Origin: Altibacter sp.
GTDB lineage: Bacteria > Bacteroidota > Bacteroidia > Flavobacteriales > Flavobacteriaceae
DNA length: 40,087 nt
Assembly (NCBI RefSeq): GCF_019913785.1
Contig: NZ_JAIOHK010000002.1
Location: 1 to 40,087 of the forward strand
Direction of reading: 5' to 3'
Within the stretch, counting starts at the first letter, position 1. Each line of letters starts with the position of its first letter. Of the stretch, positions 27,050 through 36,426 are shown piece after piece. Position numbers and translations under genes: made by a program. The notes under the pieces are model-generated. The model did not search any database and was not told the DNA's origin. It was given only the letters and a program-made list of their open reading frames with translations.

Positions 27050-27490
27050 ATGACTATACTTCAAGCAAAACAAGAACACCTCTCCCAGCTTGTACCTCTC
27101 TTTGATGGTTATCGTGTTTTTTATAAGCAACCATCCAATCCCGAAGCCGTACGAAACTTTCTATCCGAACGCTTCAAAAAAAATGATTCGGTCATCTTCT
27201 TAGCGCGAGATGAAAACGGCAAAGGATTAGGATTTACACAGCTATACCCAAGTTTTTCATCGGTGGCCATGCAACGCACCTATATCTTAAACGATCTGTA
27301 TGTTGAAGCAGCAGCCCGCGGGAAAGGAGTGGGTGAAGCACTTATGACGCAGGCAAAATCATTTGCCATTCAGGAAGGAAGTCGGGGCTTAACGCTTGAG
27401 ACAGACCACGACAATCCTGCTCAAAAATTATACGAACGGTTGGGGTGGAAAAAAGATACGCACGTTTTTCACTATACCTGGGAGATATAA
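27050..27490 (+). CDS. GNAT-family N-acetyltransferase
   Basis: A 146-residue acetyltransferase. It has the acetyl-CoA loop VEAAARGKGVGEALMTQA and then LTLETDHDNPAQKLYERLGWKKDT. The central LYPSFSSVAMQRTYILNDLYV is common to a broad GNAT subgroup acting on small amines. The substrate is unknown. It lies between the gap terminator and the TPR gene, 42 nt apart. Confidence 0.9.
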   Translation: MTILQAKQEHLSQLVPLFDGYRVFYKQPSNPEAVRNFLSERFKKNDSVIFLARDENGKGLGFTQLYPSFSSVAMQRTYILNDLYVEAAARGKGVGEALMTQAKSFAIQEGSRGLTLETDHDNPAQKLYERLGWKKDTHVFHYTWEI

Positions 27491-27532
27491 TTTCAACGAA
27501 TTCATTTACTTTTACACTTTAATTTAAAAGCT

Positions 27533-28027
27533 ATGGACCACTTAACTAAACTTGAAGAATTACTCGATCAGGCCAATATGGACATCAAAAATGGCCACTA
27601 CGATGAAGCCACAAATAAATTGGAGAAGATCATCGATATGGATCCAAATTTCGGAAAGGCCTATAATCATCTAGGCTATTTGTATGAAGTAAAATTCAAG
27701 GAATACGAAAAAGGAGAAACACTCTATAAATTATGTCTAGAAAAAAGTCCGATGTATCCTGCCGTTTACTACAACTACTCCATCTTGTTATCTACTTTGG
27801 GTAAATATGAGGAGTTAAAAGAATTATTGGATCAAGCGATCAATATTCCGGGGATTACAAAATCGACCATTTATAATGAATATGCCATTATGTTCGAGCA
27901 ACAGGGAAAACTGACCGAAGCAATCGATTATTACAAAAAAGCGGCTATGAATACCTTGGACAAGAACGTCTTAGAACGGGCCAAAGGCTCCATAGAGCGC
28001 TGTAAGATGAAACAAGAATTTTTGTAA
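27533..28027 (+). CDS. Tetratricopeptide-repeat protein
   Basis: A 164-residue cytoplasmic protein without a signal peptide, built of about four TPR units ([86 protein letters not shown]). A TPR surface binds partner proteins; none is identified. It ends one base before trmD, implying co-transcription. A near-consensus TACTTTTA (27507-27514) could be its own promoter. Confidence 0.9.
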   Translation: MDHLTKLEELLDQANMDIKNGHYDEATNKLEKIIDMDPNFGKAYNHLGYLYEVKFKEYEKGETLYKLCLEKSPMYPAVYYNYSILLSTLGKYEELKELLDQAINIPGITKSTIYNEYAIMFEQQGKLTEAIDYYKKAAMNTLDKNVLERAKGSIERCKMKQEFL

Positions 28028-28028
28028 A

Positions 28029-28703
28029 ATGCGGATTGACATCATTACGGTATTGCCCGAATTACTCACAAGTCCATTCGAAGCCTCTATTTTAAAGCGT
28101 GCTATAGAAAAAGGTCTTGTGGAAGTACACACTCATAATTTGAGGGACTTTTCTACCAACAATTACAAACAAATAGACGACTATCAGTTTGGAGGTGGTG
28201 CGGGGATGGTTATGATGATCGAACCTATTGACAAATGTATTTCGATGTTGAAGTCTGAAAGAGAGTACGATGAGATCATATATATGACTCCGGATGGTAC
28301 TACACTTACCCAAGGGATTGCCAACGAATTATCCTTGAAGGAGAATATCATTATCCTTTGTGGTCATTATAAAGGAGTGGATCAACGGGTTCGGGATCAC
28401 TTTATCACACGAGAAATTTCCATAGGAGATTTTGTGTTGAGCGGAGGTGAATTAGCTGCGGCCATAGTCTGTGATGCAGTGATTCGATTGATTCCAGGTG
28501 TATTAGGAAATGAAACCAGTGCTTTGACCGATAGTTTTCAGGATAATTTACTGGCCCCTCCCATTTACACGCGTCCGGCCGAATACAAGGGGTGGAAAGT
28601 CCCAGAAGTTTTATTAAGCGGAAACACTGCAAAGATTGAAGCATGGCGTGAGCATGAGGCACAGAAACATACGGCAGCGCGTCGACCCGATCTATTAGAT
28701 TAA
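28029..28703 (+). CDS. trmD: tRNA (guanine-37-N1)-methyltransferase TrmD
   Basis: A 224-residue SPOUT-class methyltransferase that makes m1G37 in tRNAs with G36, preventing +1 frameshifts. [13 protein letters not shown] is the family start; [49 protein letters not shown] form the trefoil knot and cofactor site. Length is typical. The following rplS has its own promoter beyond a structured repeat, so the usual trmD-rplS link is loosened here. Confidence 0.97.
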   Translation: MRIDIITVLPELLTSPFEASILKRAIEKGLVEVHTHNLRDFSTNNYKQIDDYQFGGGAGMVMMIEPIDKCISMLKSEREYDEIIYMTPDGTTLTQGIANELSLKENIIILCGHYKGVDQRVRDHFITREISIGDFVLSGGELAAAIVCDAVIRLIPGVLGNETSALTDSFQDNLLAPPIYTRPAEYKGWKVPEVLLSGNTAKIEAWREHEAQKHTAARRPDLLD

Positions 28704-28710
28704 AGTGCCG

Positions 28711-28802
28711 CGTTAGGGATTGAAGCAGGCTATCCTGCCTGCCGGCAGGCAGGCATATAGCGCGAAAAGCCCGACCTTGCCAAAGGCAAGGAAACGCCCT
28801 AA
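28711..28802. repeat. Three-stem structured intergenic repeat, REP/MITE-like
   Basis: About 92 nt right after the trmD stop. The outer pairing TTAGGG (28713-28718) / CCCTAA (28797-28802) encloses two hairpins. The first is the perfect 20-nt palindrome of CCTGCCTGCC with GGCAGGCAGG (28734-28753), flanked by the further pairing GCTAT / ATAGC. The second is CCTTGCC-AAA-GGCAAGG (28775-28791). I recall elements with the same ends (AGGGCGTTTCC ... CAATCCCTAACGC) in many Flavobacteriia; a count in this genome would settle it. It is much more GC-rich than its surroundings. Confidence 0.7.
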
Positions 28803-28821
28803 ATAAAAAACAGCTAAACAG

Positions 28822-28851
28822 TTGTAACAATAAAGAAATTGCTTATTTTTG
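28822..28851 (+). promoter_or_regulatory. Full Bacteroidota promoter for rplS
   Basis: TTG (28822-28824), exactly 19 nt, then TATTTTTG (28844-28851): a perfect match to both elements. The predicted leader is about 68 nt. Confidence 0.75.
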
Positions 28852-28923
28852 CAACCGATTTGATTCAACCTCTGGCGAGAAACGTGTATGTTGCTTTAGA
28901 TAAATTATAAGTTAACTTAGAAA

Positions 28924-29277
28924 ATGGAAGAGTTAGTAAAATTTGTACAAGACGAATTTGTAACAAAAAAAGAATTCCCGGAATTTAGCGCAGGAGATAC
29001 CATCACGGTGTACTACGAAATTCGCGAAGGTGAAAAAACCAGAACTCAGTTTTTTAGAGGTGTGGTAATACAAGTAAAAGGAACTGGGGTCTCCAAAACC
29101 TTTACTATTAGAAAGATGTCTGGCACCATAGGCGTGGAGCGTATTTTCCCAATAAACTTGCCGGCACTTCAGAAAATTGAAATAAACAAGACAGGTAGTG
29201 TGCGTAGAAAGCGTATCTACTATTTCAGAGGTCTTACCGGTAAGAAAGCTAGAATTAGAGAGAAAAGACTTAAATAG
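28924..29277 (+). CDS. rplS: Ribosomal protein bL19
   Basis: A 117-residue large-subunit protein at the 30S-50S interface. VKFVQDEFVTKKEFPEFSAGDTITVYYEIREGEKTR, then FRGVVIQ and GVERIFPINLPALQKIEI are the family core; the C-terminus is basic (RRKRIYYFRGLTGKKARIREKRLK). It has its own strong promoter and terminator. The long leader (about 28856-28923) could host regulation, but I see no clear structure. Confidence 0.98.
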   Translation: MEELVKFVQDEFVTKKEFPEFSAGDTITVYYEIREGEKTRTQFFRGVVIQVKGTGVSKTFTIRKMSGTIGVERIFPINLPALQKIEINKTGSVRRKRIYYFRGLTGKKARIREKRLK

Positions 29278-29297
29278 TTTTTCAACCATAAGTATAG

Positions 29298-29329
29298 AAA
29301 AAGGCGATCTGTTTCAGATCGCCTTTTTT
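29298..29329 (+). terminator. Intrinsic terminator of rplS
   Basis: A 14-bp stem from AAAAAGGCGATCTG (29298-29311) to CAGATCGCCTTTTT (29315-29328), followed by T's. Confidence 0.9.
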
Positions 29330-29388
29330 ATGAACAAATGTTAATAACGGCAGTTTATAAATAGTTAATATTAAACAGGTTATAAAAC

Positions 29389-29418
29389 TTGTTTTTTTAA
29401 TTTTCTGTATTACATTAG
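29389..29418 (+). promoter_or_regulatory. Candidate promoter P1 of the structured RNA
   Basis: TTG (29389-29391), exactly 19 nt, then TACATTAG (29411-29418), one base from TAnnTTTG. It would start transcription near 29423, about 60 nt before the folded region. Confidence 0.45.
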
Positions 29419-29445
29419 CAGTATCAAAATGGTGTTACAGCCGGA

Positions 29446-29475
29446 TTGACAATAAAGTAACGTTCTTTATATACT
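29446..29475 (+). promoter_or_regulatory. Candidate promoter P2 of the structured RNA, resembling classical sigma-70
   Basis: TTGACA (29446-29451), 18 nt, then TATACT (29470-29475). It predicts a start near 29482, right where the closing stem begins. It is not the Bacteroidota consensus, so it may be coincidence. Confidence 0.3.
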
Positions 29476-29481
29476 CTGATT

Positions 29482-29729
29482 AATTGTTGAAACGCTAACG
29501 ATCCCTGCGATGGTTAGGGCGGAGATTAAAAAGAGTTCGAGACTGTTTTTTGAGACACAAAGTGACTTCGGTTACTCAATCGAAAAAAACAAATCTCTTG
29601 AAACAAATCACAACTGCAAGGGTATAATAAACTTGCCTTGATTCGCCTTCGGTGAATAGTTGGTAACGGTCTGTTTCACAAGGAGCCATAACAATGTAGC
29701 AATACAGTGTTATGGCTTTTATTGTTTTT
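29482..29729 (+). ncRNA. Unidentified structured small RNA, possibly 6S-like
   Basis: About 200 nt of folded sequence plus a terminator between rplS and icd, with no reading frame of note. A closing stem pairs UUGU-U-GAAAC (29484-29493) with GUUUCACAA (29673-29681). Inside are hairpin 1 (CTAAC 29495-29499 with GTTAG 29513-29517 and inner ATC/GAT), a long hairpin 2 (29536-29602) whose tip AGTGAC-TTCG-GTTACT carries a cUUCGg tetraloop and whose lower arms pair TTCGAGA with TCTTGAA and TGTTTTTTGA with TCGAAAAAAACA, hairpin 3 (GCAAG 29616-29620 with CTTGC 29632-29636), and hairpin 4 (29641-29657). The size and the closed long-hairpin layout recall 6S RNA, whose Flavobacteriia form is divergent, but I see no motif proving it. 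RNase P, tmRNA and SRP signatures are absent. The 5' end may be 29423 or 29482. Confidence 0.6.
29684..29729 (+). terminator. Intrinsic terminator of the structured RNA
   Basis: The 10-bp stem AGCCATAACA (29684-29693) / TGTTATGGCT (29708-29717) is followed by TTTATTGTTTTT. It starts 2 nt after the closing stem. Confidence 0.85.
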
Positions 29730-29768
29730 AGGCCTTCTTATTAAAATATAACAATTTGCCTCTTTTAA

Positions 29769-32072
<2,304 letters not shown>

Positions 32073-32081
32073 AAGTTTGTT

Positions 32082-32117
32082 AAAAAGTCTTCAGACATTC
32101 AGAAGGCTTTTTTTTAT
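32082..32117 (+). terminator. Intrinsic terminator of icd
   Basis: The stem AAAAAGTCTTC (32082-32092) / GAAGGCTTTTT (32102-32112), with one G-U pair, continues into T's. Confidence 0.8.
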
Positions 32118-32140
32118 TGGTATTTTTAAAAAAAATGTGA

Positions 32141-34501
32141 TTGAAAAAGATAGTTTTTGTTTTTCTCCTCTTCGGAAGTGTTTCTCTTTGTGCCCAACAA
32201 AAATTTACGATAAGTGGAACGGTTTCCGAAGCTGATTCGGGTGAAACACTAATTGGCGTAAATGTGCTCATTCCCCATCTACAAGCGGGAACCATTACCA
32301 ATGAGTACGGTTATTATTCCATTACACTTCCGGCAGGCACCTACGAAGTGTCTTTTAGCAATTTGGGATTTACAACGCAGACCTTTGTAATCGCACTTGA
32401 TAAAAATATGCTAACGGACATTTCTTTGGAAACTAACACCGAGCAACTTAACGAGGTGGTTGTAAAGGCCGATATAGAAAAACTCAATATTCGAAAACCA
32501 CAGATGAGTGTAAATAGTCTTTCTATTGAAACTATCAAACAAATGCCTGTTGTTTTAGGTGAAACCGACGTGATAAAGGCCATTACCCTACTACCGGGAG
32601 TAACCAGTGCCGGTGAAGGCGCCAGTGGTTTTAATGTTCGAGGGGGTGCAGCCGATCAAAATCTCATTCTTTTGGATGAAGCTACCTTATATAACTCCTC
32701 GCATCTGTTTGGTTTCTTTTCGGTTTTTAATCCGGATGCCATAAAAGACATTACCTTGTATAAGGGGGGTATTCCATCCCGCTATGGCGGGCGAGTCTCT
32801 TCGGTTTTAGATATTTATCAAAAGGATGGCAACAAAAAAGAGTTACACGCCAAGGGAGGTATTGGCTTGGTATCTAGCAGGTTGCTGTTGGAAGGTCCCA
32901 TAAAAAAAGATACAGCCTCCTTTCTTATAGGAGGCCGAAGCAGTTACGCACACTTGTTCCTGCCGCTATTCAACAATAATAACGTCGCCTATTTTTACGA
33001 TCTCAATACCAAGATCAGTTTTCAACCCAACGCAAACAACCGTCTTTACTTGTCGGGATATTTTGGCCGCGATGTCTTTAGTATAGCCGATAGTTTTTCC
33101 AACAGCTTTGGGAATACCACCTTCAACCTGCGCTGGAATCATTTATTTTCTGAAAAACTATTCAGCAATCTATCCTTGATCTATTCAGATTATTTCTACG
33201 GACTAGAATTAAAATTCGTGGAATTTGACTTTGACAGTGGTATTAGAAATGTAAATCTTAAATACGACTTTACGCATTTCATTTCTGAAAAAATAGATTT
33301 GCGCTACGGGCTCAATAGTATCTATTACAAATTTAACCCGGGAGATATTCGACCTACCACTGAAACTTCAGGAATTAATCCATTTAAATTAACCGATAAA
33401 TACGCCTTTGAGAACGCGGTGTATTTAGATGCCGAAATCGAAATCTCGAATAATCTGGCCATTCAAGCAGGCCTGCGGTTATCTAGTTTCAATCGATTGG
33501 GTCAAAATGAATTGCAATTATATGCCAACGACAACCCCATCCTTTTTAATGAGGCTTTACAGATTTATGAAAAGGCAGTCCCAATAGACACTGTGAGTTT
33601 CAAACGAGGAGCAACCATTCGATCTTTTGCCAATTTGGAGCCTCGATTTGCATTGGCTTATCAGCTAAACGAAAACGCTTCAGTAAAAATGAGTTACAAT
33701 AGAATGGCGCAGTATATTCATCTTATAAGTAATACCACCTCTCCAACTCCTTTCGATATCTATGCGCCTAGCGGCAAATACATCGAACCACAACTGGCAG
33801 ATCAGGTCGCTTTGGGATATTTTAAAATTTTTGACAGATACGCTTTAGAAATAGAGAGTTTTTACAAAACGGTGAAAAATAGATTGGATTATGTGGACGA
33901 TGCGGATCTTATCGCCAATAATGCCGTAGAACAAATTTTGTTGAACGGAGAAGCACGTGCTTACGGACTTGAATTCCTTTTGCGAAAAACAGAAGGGAAA
34001 CTAAAGGGTTGGATTGCCTATACCCTTTCAAAAAGTGAACAAAGAACTCCGGGAAGAACTGCTTCGGAAATTGGTATTAACAATGGAGCCTGGTATAATT
34101 CACCCTGGGACAAAACACACGACATTAGTATTACCGGGCAATACGAACTTTCGAAAAAGTGGTCATTTGGCGCAAATATGGTTTATCAAACCGGGCGACC
34201 ATCAACCTTTCCTACGGGACAATACATTTATAATGATATTGTGATTCCTGTCTATGAAGCACGTAACAGCAGTCGACTGAGTGCTTATCATCATTTGGAT
34301 ATATCGGCTACATGGATCCCAAAACCGACTTCAGAAAAACGCTGGAAGAGCGAATGGGTGTTCAGCATTTACAATGTATACAACCGTAAAAATACCGCAT
34401 CTCTGTCCTTTAGAGAGAATACTGATATAAATCAGAATGAAGCTGTTCGGTTGTCTATTTTTGGGATTATTCCGGCGATTACTTACAATTTTAAATTTTA
34501 G
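32141..34501 (+). CDS. TonB-dependent outer-membrane receptor
   Basis: A 786-residue protein. The signal peptide MKKIVFVFLLFGSVSLCAQ is followed by a carboxypeptidase-regulatory-like domain (about 22-110: ISGTVSEADSGETLIGVNV ... GTYEVSFSNLGF). The plug (about 125-235) contains LLPGVTSAGEGASGFNVRGGAADQNLILLDE and GGIPSRYGGRVSSVLDI; the rest alternates strands of a 22-stranded barrel ending in aromatic AITYNFKF. The substrate is unknown. The start is TTG at 32141: it is the first codon after an in-frame stop and gives a perfect MKK signal. It abuts the DUF4249 lipoprotein gene with no gap, its likely partner. Confidence 0.93.
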   Translation: MKKIVFVFLLFGSVSLCAQQKFTISGTVSEADSGETLIGVNVLIPHLQAGTITNEYGYYSITLPAGTYEVSFSNLGFTTQTFVIALDKNMLTDISLETNTEQLNEVVVKADIEKLNIRKPQMSVNSLSIETIKQMPVVLGETDVIKAITLLPGVTSAGEGASGFNVRGGAADQNLILLDEATLYNSSHLFGFFSVFNPDAIKDITLYKGGIPSRYGGRVSSVLDIYQKDGNKKELHAKGGIGLVSSRLLLEGPIKKDTASFLIGGRSSYAHLFLPLFNNNNVAYFYDLNTKISFQPNANNRLYLSGYFGRDVFSIADSFSNSFGNTTFNLRWNHLFSEKLFSNLSLIYSDYFYGLELKFVEFDFDSGIRNVNLKYDFTHFISEKIDLRYGLNSIYYKFNPGDIRPTTETSGINPFKLTDKYAFENAVYLDAEIEISNNLAIQAGLRLSSFNRLGQNELQLYANDNPILFNEALQIYEKAVPIDTVSFKRGATIRSFANLEPRFALAYQLNENASVKMSYNRMAQYIHLISNTTSPTPFDIYAPSGKYIEPQLADQVALGYFKIFDRYALEIESFYKTVKNRLDYVDDADLIANNAVEQILLNGEARAYGLEFLLRKTEGKLKGWIAYTLSKSEQRTPGRTASEIGINNGAWYNSPWDKTHDISITGQYELSKKWSFGANMVYQTGRPSTFPTGQYIYNDIVIPVYEARNSSRLSAYHHLDISATWIPKPTSEKRWKSEWVFSIYNVYNRKNTASLSFRENTDINQNEAVRLSIFGIIPAITYNFKF

Positions 34502-35305
34502 ATGATGAAAAAGAACTGGTTGTTATTATTATTTTTGGGAGTGATCACAGCCTGTGAAGATGTGGTTGAAATTGATTTGAACGAAAGCGATCCCAAACTA
34601 GTTATTGAGGCCAATATTAATCTCTTGGAAGATGGGACCAGTGTTGCAAATGTGATCTTAACGCGAACTGCCCCATTCTTTGATCAAGCAGTTCCTCTTG
34701 TCACGAATGCCTCCGTAACCATTACCGATGAGAACGGAATTGTATATCCGTTTCTTTATACCGAAGATGGAATTTATCAAGGAAATCTAATTCCGCAACC
34801 GCAAGTGGTCTATACGTTAGAAGTAATCGATAATGGAGAAATCTACAGGGCTTCAGAGCAATTGGTTACCGGCCCTGCACTAGAAATTGTAGAACAGAAT
34901 AACGAAGGAGGATTTAGCGGAGAAGAGATTGAACTCAAAGTCTATTTTACCGATCCGGGAGATGAAGTGAACTATTATTTTTTTGAAGGATTATCAACTC
35001 GAGGCGACCTGCGTGACACCTTTAATGATGAGTTTTTTAATGGAAACCGTATCTTCGGATTTTACTACGTTGAAGATCTAGAGCAAGGTGACGAAGTAGT
35101 ATTCAATTTGTATGGAGTCGACGCACAGTTCTATAATTTTATGTACGTCCTATTACAACAAAGCACCGATCAAAGCGGCGGCCCATTCGAAACACAACCC
35201 GCCACGGTGCGAGGGAATATTATAAATGAGACGCGTTTCGAAAATTTTCCATTGGGTTATTTTAGAATTTCTGAAGTATCTACAGTTACCTATACAGTGG
35301 AATAA
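34502..35305 (+). CDS. DUF4249 lipoprotein, partner of the TonB receptor
   Basis: A 267-residue lipoprotein: MMKKNWLLLLFLGVITAC gives a lipobox Cys at 18. The body starts EDVVEIDLNESDPKLVIEANI, the DUF4249 signature, then immunoglobulin-like strands (ASVTITDENGIVYPFLYTEDGIYQG). In Bacteroidota this family sits directly after a TonB receptor and probably acts as its surface lid, analogous to but unrelated in sequence to SusD; the cargo is unknown. The ATG follows the receptor stop immediately (TAGATGATG), so translation is coupled. Confidence 0.9.
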   Translation: MMKKNWLLLLFLGVITACEDVVEIDLNESDPKLVIEANINLLEDGTSVANVILTRTAPFFDQAVPLVTNASVTITDENGIVYPFLYTEDGIYQGNLIPQPQVVYTLEVIDNGEIYRASEQLVTGPALEIVEQNNEGGFSGEEIELKVYFTDPGDEVNYYFFEGLSTRGDLRDTFNDEFFNGNRIFGFYYVEDLEQGDEVVFNLYGVDAQFYNFMYVLLQQSTDQSGGPFETQPATVRGNIINETRFENFPLGYFRISEVSTVTYTVE

Positions 35306-35375
35306 CAAACAGATTGAACCTAGGAAAGGAGCCGATTTATTTCTTTTCCGCACATAGAACCTTGTACAAAAAATG

Positions 35376-35383
35376 TAAATTTG
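35376..35383 (+). promoter_or_regulatory. -7 element (TAAATTTG) 3 nt before murQ
   Basis: A perfect TAnnTTTG, then TAT, then ATG 35387. It overlaps the in-frame TTG at 35381, excluding it as a start. Confidence 0.6.
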
Positions 35384-35386
35384 TAT

Positions 35387-36199
35387 ATGAGCTTTACCAA
35401 AACAACCGAAGCAGTTTCAAATCACGATCATTTAGAAAGAATGAGTATTGCTGAGTTGTTGCAAAATATAAATTCAGAAGACAAAACGATTCCGGAAGCA
35501 GTAGAGAAGGCACTTCCACAAATAATTGCATTAACCGAAAAGGTAACAGAAAAATTAAAATCCGGAGGTAGGTTGTTTTATATTGGAGCCGGCACCAGTG
35601 GTCGGCTGGGTATATTGGATGCCAGTGAATGCCCGCCTACTTTTGGAGTATCACATGACTTGGTAATTGGTTTGATTGCGGGCGGTGATAGTGCCATACG
35701 AAAAGCGGTTGAATTTGCCGAAGATGATACAAATCAAGGATGGATCGATCTTCAACACCATCACATTTCAGATAAAGATATTGTAATCGGAATTGCCGCA
35801 TCGGGAACCACCCCTTATGTGATTGGAGCACTTCAAAAGTGTAATGAACAAGACATTGTCACCGGATGCATTACCTGTAACGAGGGTAGTCCTTTGGCGA
35901 TAACCGCAAAGTACCCTGTTGTAGTAATTGTTGGTCCTGAATTCGTCACCGGAAGCTCGCGAATGAAAGCAGGAACTGCCCAAAAATTGGTGCTAAATAT
36001 GATTTCAACGGCAAGTATGATTCAGTTGGGACGTGTACAAGGAAATAAAATGGTAGAAATGCAATTGAGTAATAATAAATTGGTAGACCGAGGTACAAGA
36101 ATGATTATGAACGAACTCAATATTTCGGAAAGTGAAGCTCAAAAACTGCTTGAAAAACACCAAAACGTTCGTTCCGCCATTAATGCATATAAGAAATGA
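35387..36199 (+). CDS. murQ: N-acetylmuramic acid 6-phosphate etherase
   Basis: A 270-residue SIS-fold enzyme that cleaves the lactyl ether of MurNAc 6-phosphate, giving GlcNAc 6-phosphate for wall recycling. The diagnostic FYIGAGTSGRLGILDASECPPTFG contains the catalytic-type Glu81. Later IAASGTTPYVIGALQ and GPEFVTGSSRMKAGTAQKL complete the SIS site. Length is slightly short of E. coli MurQ (298), lacking part of the C-terminal tail. It overlaps DUF6095 by 4 nt. No MurNAc kinase or PTS gene is nearby. Confidence 0.96.
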   Translation: MSFTKTTEAVSNHDHLERMSIAELLQNINSEDKTIPEAVEKALPQIIALTEKVTEKLKSGGRLFYIGAGTSGRLGILDASECPPTFGVSHDLVIGLIAGGDSAIRKAVEFAEDDTNQGWIDLQHHHISDKDIVIGIAASGTTPYVIGALQKCNEQDIVTGCITCNEGSPLAITAKYPVVVIVGPEFVTGSSRMKAGTAQKLVLNMISTASMIQLGRVQGNKMVEMQLSNNKLVDRGTRMIMNELNISESEAQKLLEKHQNVRSAINAYKK

Positions 36200-36417
36200 A
36201 GCATACCGACAAACAAATGCTAGTCTCCGGAATCAAAAAATTGGCTTTGGCACTACCCTTGCTGATTTTAAGTCCGTATTTATTGACTCTTTCATTTATA
36301 AACAAGGATAACTTTATGTTCTACCTAGCCTTAATCTTAGGACTTATCGCAGGTGCCGCAGCCATTTATCTGTGTTTTAAAGGCATCAACACCATAATTA
36401 AATCTATGTTTGGCTAG
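36196..36417 (+). CDS. Small two-helix membrane protein, DUF6095-type
   Basis: A 73-residue protein with two transmembrane helices (LALALPLLILSPYLLTLSFI and MFYLALILGLIAGAAAIYLCF) and a short basic N-terminus. It matches my recollection of the DUF6095 family of Flavobacteriia; no function is known. The ATGA overlap with murQ makes co-translation likely. It ends 9 nt from the convergent FG-GAP gene. Confidence 0.85.
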   Translation: MKHTDKQMLVSGIKKLALALPLLILSPYLLTLSFINKDNFMFYLALILGLIAGAAAIYLCFKGINTIIKSMFG

Positions 36418-36426
36418 TCACGAAGT

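Noticed and set aside
28405-28830. Minus-strand open frame of 141 codons containing LPAGRQ
   Set aside because: It is antisense to trmD, and the LPAGRQ string is the translation of the palindromic repeat, a familiar artefact in Flavobacteriia.
29423-29729. RNase P, tmRNA or SRP RNA identity for the structured RNA
   Set aside because: The invariant GAGGAAAGTCC of RNase P, the tmRNA tag frame and tRNA-like ends, and the SRP GGAAGCAGCC motif are all absent.
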